64,000 nt of DNA from Pseudarthrobacter polychromogenes. Lineage in GTDB: Bacteria > Actinomycetota > Actinomycetes > Actinomycetales > Micrococcaceae. The notes beneath the pieces are model-generated. The model was not told where the DNA came from and searched no databases. It saw nothing but the letters and a program-made list of their open reading frames with translations. A program made the position numbers and the translations under genes. Positions within the stretch are counted from its first letter, which is position 1; the number at the start of each line of letters is the position of its first letter. The stretch is taken from positions 62,001-126,000 of the forward strand of contig NZ_BMKU01000009.1 in assembly GCF_014644495.1 (NCBI RefSeq). The letters run 5' to 3'. Below are positions 52,630-61,160 of the stretch, one piece after another.

Positions 52630-53367
52630 TCAGGCGACGCTATTGCTAAGGGTTCCGATTCCCTCGATCACGATGTCCACCTGGTCGCCCGGCAGGACTG
52701 CCACTGCGGTGCCGGGAGCCCCGGTCATCAGCACGTCGCCGGGCTCCAGCGTCAGCCAGGAGGTGACGTAGAGGAGGCACTCCACCACTGAGGAGGGGAG
52801 GTTGGACGTCCCGGAGTTCGCTTGGGCCACTCCGTTGACGATGACGTCGATTCCCACAAGGTCCGGATCCGGCAGGTCGGTTTCTATCCAGGGGCCAAGG
52901 GGCGTGTAGTTGACGCCGGCCTTGCCCTGGAAATTCCGTTCATCCACCAGGCCCTGGTCCACGTTGGTCACGTCGTTGACGCAGGTGTACCCGAGGATAT
53001 GCTCCAGGGCGTTCTCCGCCGTCAGTTCCTTCGCCTGTTTGCCGATCACCACCGCGAGTTCGCCTTCCACGTTGACCGTGCCACGGTCCCGGGCGGCCAC
53101 CACCGGATCGCCGGGATTGGCGAGGGTGTGCACGGATTTATGCCATGCCTGGATGGGGAGCGGATGGTCGTTCAGTGTCCTGTTGTGTCCGATGCCGAGG
53201 ACCACGGCGGGCCGGACCGGGGCAAGGAATACGGCGTCGGCGGCCGGGGTAGTGTGCCCGGTGTAGGTCAGGGGTTCCTCGAAGGGGTCAGCAATGTGGT
53301 GCCATGTCCCGCTCCGTTCCACCGCGTGCCGGGCGCCCTCTGCTGTCTTGATTCTTGCGATGCGCAT
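52630..53367 (-). CDS. fumarylacetoacetate hydrolase family protein
   Basis: 245 residues. VLGIGHNRTLNDHPLP, VEGELAVVIGKQAKELTAENALEHILGYTCVNDVT and TLEPGDVLMTGAPGT are the FAH-fold marks; E-x-E-L acids bind the divalent metal. Family members cleave or isomerise beta-diketo acids, including 2,4-diketo sugar acids. It follows the D-2-hydroxyacid dehydrogenase gene by 26 bases and precedes iclR. It may belong to the oxidoreductase cluster rather than the hpa pathway, which has its own FAH enzymes. Confidence 0.88.
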   Translation of the reverse strand: MRIARIKTAEGARHAVERSGTWHHIADPFEEPLTYTGHTTPAADAVFLAPVRPAVVLGIGHNRTLNDHPLPIQAWHKSVHTLANPGDPVVAARDRGTVNVEGELAVVIGKQAKELTAENALEHILGYTCVNDVTNVDQGLVDERNFQGKAGVNYTPLGPWIETDLPDPDLVGIDVIVNGVAQANSGTSNLPSSVVECLLYVTSWLTLEPGDVLMTGAPGTAVAVLPGDQVDIVIEGIGTLSNSVA

Positions 53368-53393
53368 GGGTCTCCTGATCGTGCCCCTGGGGC

Positions 53394-54446
53394 TTAGTAG
53401 AAGTGGACTGTATCCACGAGGTGGGGAAGGTCGCCGCCGTCGAGGAAGGTCCGGAGGTTGCTGCAGAAGCGCTCGGTAATGAGGCGGTTCTCGGCTGCGC
53501 TGAGGGCCGATGTGTGGGGGGAGACCATGACCCTGGGGTGGTCCCAGAGAGGGCTGTCCTGCGGGAGGGGTTCCACGGCGAAGACGTCCATGCAGGCGTA
53601 GCTGACCTGCCCGTTGTTGAGGGCTTCCAGCAGGGCTTCTTCGTCAACAACGGTGCCGCGTCCCACGTTGATGAACACCGTCCCGGGCTTCATTGCGGCG
53701 AAGGTTTCGTGGTTGAAAAGGTTCTCCGTGAAGGCGGTGCCGGGCAACGTGTTCACCACCGCATCAGCCGTGGCCAGCAGGGCCGGAAGGCCGGTGTTGT
53801 CCACCACCTGCTCGATGCCGTCGATGTGTTCCACGGACCGCTTGGTCCCGCTGACCTTCATCCCCAGCGCCCTGGCAATCCGTGCGGTCTCCAGCCCGAT
53901 TTCGCCTAAGCCCGTGACCACCAGCGTGGAGCCGTTGACCAGGCGGGTGGGAATCCGCAGTTCGGGCCATGTTCTGGCGGCCTGGTCCTGCGCCAGTTCG
54001 GCGCTCCGTTTGAATCCGTTGAGTATTCCGAGCGCCGCGAACTCGGCGAGGGGCAGGGCGTGGACGCCGGCCGATGTGGTGATCTTGAACTTTTGCAAAA
54101 TGTCCTGGTCCAGGCCGGAGGCCTTGGCGGCTCCGCCCGCCCCGGCAGCCATGGCATGGATCCACTGCAGCCGCGGATTCTCGCGGGCTATGCGGGCCAG
54201 GCCTGCGGGGCTTTCGTTGGGGAAGCCATACAGCACCTGTGCGCTGTTGAGCATGGCCCAGTAGCGCTCTTCCTGGGCTGGAGTGCGCTTGAAGGCCGGG
54301 TCGCCGGCGTGGTCGGCCGGGTAACGCTCGTGTGGCAGGAGTTCGGGCTCGTAGATGACGGTAACTGCCGGGTCGACGGCGCGGATCTGTTCCACCAGCT
54401 CTGCTTCGAGCGGTACAGCGATCGCAAGGGTGATTGAAGAAGTCAT
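53394..54446 (-). CDS. D-2-hydroxyacid dehydrogenase
   Basis: 350 residues. The NAD motif is LVVTGLGEIGLETARIARALGMKVSG; catalytic regions are TAFTENLFNHETFAAMKPGTVFINVGRGTVVDEEALLEAL (Arg/Glu) and HPRVMVSPHTSALSAAENRLI with the His. It reduces 2-keto acids or oxidises D-2-hydroxyacids. Promoter region upstream shows a GTTCA/TGAAC inverted repeat like the IclR operator, suggesting a two-gene unit with the FAH gene under IclR. Confidence 0.9.
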   Translation of the reverse strand: MTSSITLAIAVPLEAELVEQIRAVDPAVTVIYEPELLPHERYPADHAGDPAFKRTPAQEERYWAMLNSAQVLYGFPNESPAGLARIARENPRLQWIHAMAAGAGGAAKASGLDQDILQKFKITTSAGVHALPLAEFAALGILNGFKRSAELAQDQAARTWPELRIPTRLVNGSTLVVTGLGEIGLETARIARALGMKVSGTKRSVEHIDGIEQVVDNTGLPALLATADAVVNTLPGTAFTENLFNHETFAAMKPGTVFINVGRGTVVDEEALLEALNNGQVSYACMDVFAVEPLPQDSPLWDHPRVMVSPHTSALSAAENRLITERFCSNLRTFLDGGDLPHLVDTVHFY

Positions 54447-54448
54447 TC

Positions 54449-54483
54449 GTTCACTATACTGGCTTATGGCTAATATACTGAAC
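54449..54483. promoter_or_regulatory. GTTCACTATA-N15-TATACTGAAC inverted repeat
   Basis: The arms (54449-54458 and 54474-54483) pair with one mismatch and include the GTTCA/TGAAC half-site. It lies just before the hydroxyacid dehydrogenase start, in the gap after hpaI, and likely binds the IclR protein. Confidence 0.5.
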
Positions 54484-54524
54484 AGTGGGCGATTATTCCC
54501 GTTGGCAGAATATCGTGCAGTATG

Positions 54525-55349
54525 TCAGTAGCTGGCGGGGGCGCCGCCGCCGGCATCCTTCGCCGCCTGAACGTACTGCGCTGCCAGTGCTTCGGAGCCG
54601 CGGGCGAGGAGGGCGACGTCGGCCCCCACCAGGATGAAATTGGCGCCGTTGGCCAGGTAGTGCCGGGCCGTGTCCGGGTTGAACGCATTGACTCCGGCCG
54701 GTTTCCCGGCTGCCTGTGCCGCGGACAGGCAGTGTTCGACGGCGGCGCGCACCTCGGGGTGTTCCTGCTGTCCCAGCAGGCCCATCGAGGCTGCGAGGTC
54801 CGACGGGCCCACGAAGACCGCGTCGACGCCGTCGACCGCCAGGATGTTTTCCACGACGGCGACCGCGGCGCCGGATTCGATCTGCACGGTGACGCTGATG
54901 GTCTCGCCGGCGCGGGCCAGGTAGTCCGGGACCCGGTTCCAGCGTGCCGCGCGGGCCAGCGCGGACCCCACCCCGCGGACACCGTCGGGCGGGTAGCGGG
55001 TTGCGGCCACGGCGGCTTCCGCCTCAGTGGCCGAGTTGACCATGGGGATGAGCAGGTTCTGCACACCCAGGTCCAGGTACTGCTTAATCAGCACAGTGTC
55101 GTTGACCGGCGGCCGCACCACGGTGTGCACGGGGTAGCCGTGGATGGCCTGGAGTTGGGCGAGGATGGATTCGAGGCCGTTGGGGCTGTGCTCTGCGTCC
55201 ACGAGCAGCCAGTCCAGCCCGGACCCGGCGCAGAGTTCGGCGACCAGGGGGCTGCCGGAACATACCCACATCCCGGCCAGCGGCCGGCCTTCTTTGCCTT
55301 TTTGTGCAGCAAGTGCATCCCGGAAGGTGTCCTCTAGTCGAAACGGCAT
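54525..55349 (-). CDS. hpaI: 4-hydroxy-2-oxo-heptane-1,7-dioate aldolase
   Basis: 274 residues of the HpcH/HpaI class II aldolase family. MWVCSGSPLVAELCAGSGLDWLLVDAEHSPNG, MVNSATEAEAAVAATRYPPDGVRG and VDAVFVGPSDLAASMGLLGQQEHPEV are the conserved blocks, giving the acidic metal ligands. It splits 4-hydroxy-2-oxoheptanedioate to pyruvate and succinate semialdehyde, the last step of the pathway. It overlaps hpaH by 16 bases. Confidence 0.92.
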   Translation of the reverse strand: MPFRLEDTFRDALAAQKGKEGRPLAGMWVCSGSPLVAELCAGSGLDWLLVDAEHSPNGLESILAQLQAIHGYPVHTVVRPPVNDTVLIKQYLDLGVQNLLIPMVNSATEAEAAVAATRYPPDGVRGVGSALARAARWNRVPDYLARAGETISVTVQIESGAAVAVVENILAVDGVDAVFVGPSDLAASMGLLGQQEHPEVRAAVEHCLSAAQAAGKPAGVNAFNPDTARHYLANGANFILVGADVALLARGSEALAAQYVQAAKDAGGGAPASY

Positions 55350-56119
55350 GTGACACTCCCCAGGGGTCCGTAGTCTGCGTGCACGGTGTCGCCCTTGTAC
55401 ACCCAGAGCGGGCGGGTGAAGGATCCGGCGAGGATGATGTCACCGGCCTGCAGGGAATCCCCGTGGGCGGCGATCTTGTTGGCGAGCCAGTGCACGCCGT
55501 TGGCCGGGTGGTCCAGGACCCCGGCGGCAACCCCAGTCTCCTCCACTGTCTGGTTTTTGTAGAGGATGGCGGAGACCCAGCGCAGGTCCACGGCGTCCGG
55601 CTTCACCGGGTTGCCGCCGATCACCATGGCACCCATGGCGGCGTTGTCCGAAATGGTGTCCACGATGGTCCGGCCCTCCATCTCAATCCTGGAATCGAGG
55701 ATCTCGAGGGCCGGAACCACGTAGTCGGTGGCCTTCAGGACATCGAAGATCGTGACCCCGGGGCCCTTCAAACCGTCCTTCAACACGAAGGCCAGCTCCA
55801 CCTCCACCCGCGGGTGCGTGTATCGGTCCCACTCCACCGAGCAGCCGGTCTCCAGCACCATGTCATCAAAAATGGCGCCATAGTCCGGCTCCGTGATGCC
55901 CGTGGCCGCCTGCATCGCCTTGGACGTGAGGCCGATCTTGCGCCCCACCAAGGTCCGGCCGGCCTCCTCGTTCCGCCGCCGCCACAACTGCTGCACCGCG
56001 TAGGAGTCCTCCACCGTCATCTCCGGGTACCGGGCCGTCAGGCGCGGGACGGGCTTCCGGTTCCGGCCGGCTTGCACCAGCTCGTCGGCAATGGCCTCGA
56101 TGGTCCTGTCATCCAGCAT
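55334..56119 (-). CDS. hpaH: 2-oxo-hept-4-ene-1,7-dioate hydratase
   Basis: 261 residues from ATG 56119. VGRKIGLTSKAMQAATGITEPDYGAIFDDMV and VEVELAFVLKDGLKGPGVT match the HpaH/MhpD hydratase family, with the acidic metal site. ALEILDSRIEMEGRTIVDTISDNAAMGAMVIGG is also characteristic. It hydrates 2-oxohept-4-enedioate to the HpaI substrate. Start lies two bases after the hpaD stop. Confidence 0.93.
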   Translation of the reverse strand: MLDDRTIEAIADELVQAGRNRKPVPRLTARYPEMTVEDSYAVQQLWRRRNEEAGRTLVGRKIGLTSKAMQAATGITEPDYGAIFDDMVLETGCSVEWDRYTHPRVEVELAFVLKDGLKGPGVTIFDVLKATDYVVPALEILDSRIEMEGRTIVDTISDNAAMGAMVIGGNPVKPDAVDLRWVSAILYKNQTVEETGVAAGVLDHPANGVHWLANKIAAHGDSLQAGDIILAGSFTRPLWVYKGDTVHADYGPLGSVTCRFD

Positions 56120-56121
56120 GG

Positions 56122-57207
56122 CTACAGCTGCGCCCCAAGCTTGAAACCTGTCCGGTCCCCCTCGGGGGCGCCGTCCTTCCGTGTATAGGAGAAGCCGTCG
56201 GCGCCGACGGTGACGGCCATTTCGCTCTTTTCCTCCCGGACGATGACCGGCTGGGGGTTGCCGTCCAGGTCCAGGACCAGGGAGGCCTCGGTGTACCAGG
56301 ACGGGACCACGGGGTTGCCCCACCAGTCGCGGCGCTGGTTGTCATGGACGTCCCACGTGATGGTGGGGTTGTCCGGATCGCCGGTGTAGTAGTCCTGCGT
56401 GTAGATCTCCACGCGGTGCCCGTCCGGATCCAGGATGTAGAGGTAGAACGCGTTGGAGACGCCGTGCCGGCCGGGGCCGCGTTCAATGCGGTCGCTGATG
56501 CGCAGGGCGCCCATCTTGTCGCAGATCTGGATGATGTTGTGCTTCTCGTGCGTGGCGAACGCGACATGGTGCATCCGCGGGCCGTTGCCGCCCGTCAGTG
56601 CAGTGTCATGGACGGTCTGCTTGCGGTGCATCCATGCGGCGTACGTGACGCCGTCGGAATCCTGGATGTCTTCGGAGACGCGGAAGCCGAGGTCCTCGAG
56701 GTATTTGCGGCCGCGGGGGACATCCGGGGTGACCTGGTTGAAGTGGTCCAGGCGGACCAGCTCACCGGCCGAATAGAGGTCATAGCGCTGGGTGAGGCGC
56801 TCCACGTGCTCCACCTCGTAGAAGAACTCGTAGGGGAAGCCCAGTGGATCCTCCACGCGGACGGAGTCGCCCACCCCCTTGGTGAAGCCATCCCTGCGGC
56901 GTTCAACCCGGCAGCCCAGCTCGCGGTAGTAGGCCTCGGCGGCGTCCACCTCGGCGGGAGACTTCACGCGGTAGGCGAAGGCTGCGACGGCGGCGATGGG
57001 TCCCTTGCGGAGCACCAGGTTGTGGTGGATGAACTCTTCCAGGGTGCGCAAGTAGATGGCGTTGTCGTCTTCCTCTGTGACGTGCAGCCCCAGCATGTCC
57101 ACGTAGAAGGCGCGGGACTTGGCGAGGTCGGTGACCACGATCTCCATGTAGGCGCAGCGGACAATGTCCGGCGCCGGGGCCGTGGGGGTGGGAATGAAGT
57201 CGGTCAT
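56122..57207 (-). CDS. hpaD: homoprotocatechuate (3,4-dihydroxyphenylacetate) 2,3-dioxygenase
   Basis: 361 residues of the vicinal oxygen chelate fold. Counting from the ATG, metal ligands fall at His155 (RLDHFNQ), His214 (RMHHVAF) and Glu267 (HRVEIYTQ); catalytic His200 and Tyr257 are also in place. These numbers equal those of the Brevibacterium fuscum Fe enzyme and the Arthrobacter globiformis Mn enzyme MndD. It opens the ring of homoprotocatechuate to 5-carboxymethyl-2-hydroxymuconate semialdehyde. Whether Fe or Mn is used cannot be told from sequence. Confidence 0.96.
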   Translation of the reverse strand: MTDFIPTPTAPAPDIVRCAYMEIVVTDLAKSRAFYVDMLGLHVTEEDDNAIYLRTLEEFIHHNLVLRKGPIAAVAAFAYRVKSPAEVDAAEAYYRELGCRVERRRDGFTKGVGDSVRVEDPLGFPYEFFYEVEHVERLTQRYDLYSAGELVRLDHFNQVTPDVPRGRKYLEDLGFRVSEDIQDSDGVTYAAWMHRKQTVHDTALTGGNGPRMHHVAFATHEKHNIIQICDKMGALRISDRIERGPGRHGVSNAFYLYILDPDGHRVEIYTQDYYTGDPDNPTITWDVHDNQRRDWWGNPVVPSWYTEASLVLDLDGNPQPVIVREEKSEMAVTVGADGFSYTRKDGAPEGDRTGFKLGAQL

Positions 57208-57242
57208 GGTGTTCTCTCTTCTTTGAGGAGGGGGGTGGCGGT

Positions 57243-58760
57243 TCAGGCGCCGAATTTGGGGGTGTGGACGGTACCGAGGGTGATGTGGACGGCCTGCTGG
57301 TCGGTGTAGAAATCGATGGAGCGGTAGCCGCCCTCGTGCCCGAGCCCGGAGGCCTTGACGCCGCCGAACGGGGTGCGCAGGTCACGGACGTTGTGGCTGT
57401 TCAGCCACACCATGCCGGCCTCCACGTTCTGCGAGAAGTTGTGCGCCCGGGTCAGGTTCTGCGTCCAGATGTAGGCGGCCAGCCCGTACTTGGTGTTGTT
57501 CGCCAGGGCGAGGGCCTCGTCGTCATTGTCAAACGGGGTGATGGCCACGACGGGTCCGAAGATCTCCTCCTGGAAGATCCGCGCATCCGGGGCGACGTCG
57601 GCGAACACCGTTGGGGCGATGTAGTTGCCTTCGGGCAGGTTCTCCGGGCGTCCGCCGCCGGCGAGCAGCCGGCCCTCGGACTTGCCGATCTCCACGTAGG
57701 AGGCCACCTTCTCGTAGTGCTCCGGGTGGACCAGGGCGCCCACCTCGGTCTTGGGGTCGTGCGGGTCGCCCACCACGATATTCTTGGCGCGGGCGGCGTA
57801 CTTTTCGCAGAACTCGTCGTAGATGGCGCGCTCCACCAGGATGCGGGAGCCGGCGGTGCAGCGTTCGCCGTTGAGGGAGAAGACGCCGAACAGGGCGGAG
57901 TCGATCGCGGCGTCCAGGTCCGCGTCGGCGAACACCACGCAGGGGGACTTGCCGCCGAGTTCCATGGACAGGCCCTTGAGGTTGGCGGCGGCGTTCCGGA
58001 AGATGGTCTGTCCGGTGGTGGTCTCGCCCGTGAAGGAGATCAGCGGGACGTCCGGGTGCTTGACCAGGGCGTCGCCGGCTTCCTCGCCGAGGCCGTTGAC
58101 CAGGTTGAACACGCCGTCCGGCAGGCCGGCGTCCTTGAAGATAGTGGCCCACAGGGACGCGGAAAGCGGAGTGAACTCTGCTGGTTTGAGCACCACCGTG
58201 TTACCGGTGGCCAGCGCCGGGGCGAGCTTCCAGGACTCGAGCATGAACGGGGTGTTCCAGGGGGTGATGAGGCCGGCGACGCCGATCGGCTTGCGGTTCA
58301 CGTAGTTGATCTGGGAGCCGGGGACCTTCATGGCGTCGTCGAACTGGGCCACGATCAGGTCTGCGAAGAACCGGAAGTTCTCGGCAGCGCGCAGGGCCTG
58401 GCCTTTGGCCTGGGTGATGGGCAGCCCGGTGTCGAAGGTTTCCAGCTCGGCGAGCCGGGACTCCTGTGCCTCGACGGCGTCGGCGATTTTGTTCAGGACG
58501 CGGGCGCGTTCGCGGGGCTTCATCTTTGGCCAGGGGCCGTTGGTGAAGGCTTCCCGGGCGGCGGCGACGGCGAGGTCGATGTCCTCTTTCTGGCCGGCCG
58601 CGGCGGTGGCGTAGTTGGTGTTGGATACCGGGTCCAGGACGTCGAAGGTCTTGCCTCCCACGGAGTCAACGAACTTCCCGTTGATGTAGTGCTGGATGGA
58701 GGTGGGCAGGTCCTGCGGCACGAAATGGGTGCTGGGGGTTTCTACGGGAGACGTCATCAT
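57243..58760 (-). CDS. hpaE: 5-carboxymethyl-2-hydroxymuconate semialdehyde dehydrogenase
   Basis: 505 residues. LITPWNTPFMLESWKLAPALATGNTVVLKPAEFTP is the cofactor cleft, MELGGKSPCVVFADADLDAA the Glu region, and FSLNGERCTAGSRILVE the catalytic Cys. GYRSIDFYTDQQAVHITLG closes the protein as in HpaE. It oxidises the ring-cleavage aldehyde to the diacid with NAD. It stands directly upstream of hpaD with a 35-base gap. Confidence 0.95.
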   Translation of the reverse strand: MMTSPVETPSTHFVPQDLPTSIQHYINGKFVDSVGGKTFDVLDPVSNTNYATAAAGQKEDIDLAVAAAREAFTNGPWPKMKPRERARVLNKIADAVEAQESRLAELETFDTGLPITQAKGQALRAAENFRFFADLIVAQFDDAMKVPGSQINYVNRKPIGVAGLITPWNTPFMLESWKLAPALATGNTVVLKPAEFTPLSASLWATIFKDAGLPDGVFNLVNGLGEEAGDALVKHPDVPLISFTGETTTGQTIFRNAAANLKGLSMELGGKSPCVVFADADLDAAIDSALFGVFSLNGERCTAGSRILVERAIYDEFCEKYAARAKNIVVGDPHDPKTEVGALVHPEHYEKVASYVEIGKSEGRLLAGGGRPENLPEGNYIAPTVFADVAPDARIFQEEIFGPVVAITPFDNDDEALALANNTKYGLAAYIWTQNLTRAHNFSQNVEAGMVWLNSHNVRDLRTPFGGVKASGLGHEGGYRSIDFYTDQQAVHITLGTVHTPKFGA

Positions 58761-58779
58761 TGAGTCCTAACTTGTACGT

Positions 58780-59460
58780 TTACTGCTTGCTTTGTGCCAG
58801 GTAGGCGTCCAGGGTGGCGGAGCGGTGGAGGCGGGCGGCTTTCTCGATCTCGTCGGCGGTGGCGCCGGATTCAATGAGCTGGAGCAGCGCCTCGTGCTCG
58901 TTCACTGATTCGTGGGCGCGGCCGGGGACAAAGCGGAACGTGGAGGACCGCAGGGCTGCCAGCCGGTTCCAGCCGCGGTGGACCAGGTCCAGGATGTGAG
59001 GGTTGGGGCAGTGCTCGAAGAGGATGCTGTGGAAGTCCTGGTTCAGCTGCGTGAACCGGACCGGGTCAAAGTGGTGCAGACATTCACGCATCTCCTCGTT
59101 CACCGCACGGGCCCGGGCAATTGCCACGGAATCAACCAGCGGGGCGGACAGCGCGGTGGCGGCACCTTCCACGATGCTCAGGGTCTGCATGGTGTAGAGG
59201 TATTCCGTCGGATCGATGCCGGCCACGGTGGCGCCCACGTTGCGTTCAAACGTCACCAGGCCCTCGGCTTCGAGCCGGCGGATGGCTTCCCGGACCGGCA
59301 CCACGCTGACCCCCAGGTCCTTGGCGATGCTCCCCAAAACCAGGCGGTAGCCGGGGGAGTAGGTGCCCTCGACAATGCGGGCCTTGACGGCCTGATAGGC
59401 CTGCTCGGACTTGCTCCCCGCAGCGGCCGCAGCGGAAGGTTCAGTCACCGTCTCAGTCAT
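58780..59460 (-). CDS. GntR family regulator, FCD type
   Basis: 226 residues. EQAYQAVKARIVEGTYSPGYRLVLGSIAKDLGVSVVPVREAIRRLEAEGLVTFERNVGATVAG is the GntR winged helix. The FCD domain follows, with the D/H/H ligands expected in REC LHHFDPVRFTQLNQDFHSILFEHCPNP. It overlaps the FAH-RraA gene by eight bases and precedes hpaE by 20, so it is expressed with the pathway. Probably represses the cluster through the ATCGTATACGAT site. Confidence 0.92.
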   Translation of the reverse strand: MTETVTEPSAAAAAGSKSEQAYQAVKARIVEGTYSPGYRLVLGSIAKDLGVSVVPVREAIRRLEAEGLVTFERNVGATVAGIDPTEYLYTMQTLSIVEGAATALSAPLVDSVAIARARAVNEEMRECLHHFDPVRFTQLNQDFHSILFEHCPNPHILDLVHRGWNRLAALRSSTFRFVPGRAHESVNEHEALLQLIESGATADEIEKAARLHRSATLDAYLAQSKQ

Positions 59461-60940
59461 TCGGGTGGCCCGCCTCCGGGTCTGCAGTGCCCGCTTTCCA
59501 CTCCCTATACCGTGCCTGCCAGGCGGCGTTCATGGGGTAGAGGCCGTCAACGCTGTTGCCCTGCTGGACCATTTCGAAGATGAAGGCTTCCTCCTGTTCC
59601 TGCCGGATGCAGTCCTCCGCCAGATCTTCGGCGATGGCCGGCGGGATCACCAGGATGCCGTCGGAGTCGGCCACGATGATGTCGCCGGGCTGGACGGTGG
59701 CGCCGCCGCAGGCGATGGTGATGTCCGTGTCCCACGGGACATGGCGGCGGCCCAGCACAGCGGGGTGCGGGTTGGCGAAGTAAGTGGGCATCTCCAGGCC
59801 GGCTACGGCGGTGTAGTCGCGGACGCCGCCGTCGGTAATGATCGCTGCCGCGCCGCGCACCTGGGCGCGCAGGGCCAGGATGTCGCCCACCGTCCCGGTG
59901 CCCTTCTCGCCGCGGGCCTCCATGACCAGGACTTCGCCGTCGTTGACGGAATCGATGGCGCGCTTTTGGGCGTTGAAGCCGCCGCCGTGGGTCTTGAAGA
60001 GGTCTTCCCGGTTGGGGACGTAGCGCAGTGTCCGGGCCAGGCCCACCACCTTGCGGTCGGGGCGGGTGGCCTGCAGTCCGTCGATGCTGACGTTGTCCAT
60101 CCCGCGCTTCCGGAGCTGCGAGGACAGGGTGGCCGTCGCAACGCTTTCGAGCTTGGCTTTCAGCTCCGGGGAGAGCGCGGGGGCGAGGGCGGGAAGCCCG
60201 GCCGCTTCGCGGGAACCGTACGCCTCCTCACGCTGCAGGTCATCAACTTTGGGGCCGGCACCAAAGTCTGCGAACGGCGTCGCGCCTTCCTCAACGGTGG
60301 TGACCAGGCGCCCGGTGGTGAGGCCGCCGTCGAGCGTGCTTACTTCCACTTCCAGCACGTCGCCGGGCCTGGCCACGGAGGCGCCGGCGGGCGTTCCGGT
60401 AAGGATGATGTCCCCTTCCTCGAGGGTGAGGAGCTGGGACAGGTCGGCCACAAGCCGGGCAAACGGGAAGAGCAGGTCCTCGGTGGTGTCGTCCTGGACC
60501 AGCTCGCCGTTATGCCAGGTGCGGATGCTCAGGCGGGAGGGGTCGACGGCGTCTGCCGGAATCAGTGCCGGGCCCACGGGCGTGAAGCCGTCGCCACCCT
60601 TGGAACGCAGATTGGAACCCTTGTCCGCCCAGCGCAGGTCATACACGCCCAGGTCATTGCTGGCCGTCACGGCAGCCACATGGCTCCAGGCGTCCTCGAG
60701 GCTGACGCGCCGGGCGGCCTTGCCGATAACCAGGGCGACTTCGCCTTCATAGCCGAGCAGTTCGCAGCCCGCAGGACGTTCCACGGCGCCGCCGTTCACA
60801 GCGAGCGACGACGACGGTTTCAGGAAGTAGGACGGCTGGGCCGGGGTGCGCCCCCGCTGGGCTGCGCGGCTGGGGTAGTTGATGTGCACCGCCACCACCT
60901 TGCCGGCCGCCGCCAGGGTGTCTCCGTTGACCTGCTCCAC
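59453..60940 (-). CDS. FAH-RraA fusion: probable HpaG-type decarboxylase/isomerase
   Basis: 495 residues from GTG 60940 behind AAGGAG. The N-terminal half (about 55-235) is an FAH fold with LLGYEGEVALVIGKAARR, VYDLRWADKGSNLRSKGGDGFTPVGP and LEEGDIILTGTPAGAS. The C-terminal half (about 270-465) is RraA-like: TDGGVRDYTAVAGLEMPTYF and VQPGDIIVADSDGILVIPPAIAEDL hold the G-G-x-R-D and D-G motifs of RraA-type aldolases/decarboxylases. E. coli HpaG is a tandem of two FAH domains; here RraA stands in place of one. It would convert the HpaE product to the HpaH substrate. Confidence 0.85.
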   Translation of the reverse strand: MEQVNGDTLAAAGKVVAVHINYPSRAAQRGRTPAQPSYFLKPSSSLAVNGGAVERPAGCELLGYEGEVALVIGKAARRVSLEDAWSHVAAVTASNDLGVYDLRWADKGSNLRSKGGDGFTPVGPALIPADAVDPSRLSIRTWHNGELVQDDTTEDLLFPFARLVADLSQLLTLEEGDIILTGTPAGASVARPGDVLEVEVSTLDGGLTTGRLVTTVEEGATPFADFGAGPKVDDLQREEAYGSREAAGLPALAPALSPELKAKLESVATATLSSQLRKRGMDNVSIDGLQATRPDRKVVGLARTLRYVPNREDLFKTHGGGFNAQKRAIDSVNDGEVLVMEARGEKGTGTVGDILALRAQVRGAAAIITDGGVRDYTAVAGLEMPTYFANPHPAVLGRRHVPWDTDITIACGGATVQPGDIIVADSDGILVIPPAIAEDLAEDCIRQEQEEAFIFEMVQQGNSVDGLYPMNAAWQARYREWKAGTADPEAGHPND

Positions 60941-60963
60941 AGCTTCTCCTTGCGAGGTACGAA

Positions 60964-60975
60964 ATCGTATACGAT
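60964..60975. promoter_or_regulatory. GntR-type operator ATCGTATACGAT
   Basis: A perfect 12-base palindrome 24-35 bases upstream of the FAH-RraA start, in the gap facing the divergent monooxygenase. GTATAC-centred sites are common for FCD-type GntR proteins. It would block both the hpa operon and possibly the monooxygenase promoter. Confidence 0.7.
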
Positions 60976-61160
60976 CACTATCGCCCCGTTGCGCGCCGCG
61001 CGTCAACCCCGAATTTGCAGGCCTCCTGAGCGCCCTTGTAGTCCGCGTCACAGGTGGCGTACTGTGGTGCTCAATCGCACAGCTTTCTTATATGGAAACT
61101 GAAGTTCTATTATCGAACACCCTTTCGGCCGAACACCCACACAACGAAGTGAGGAATCCC

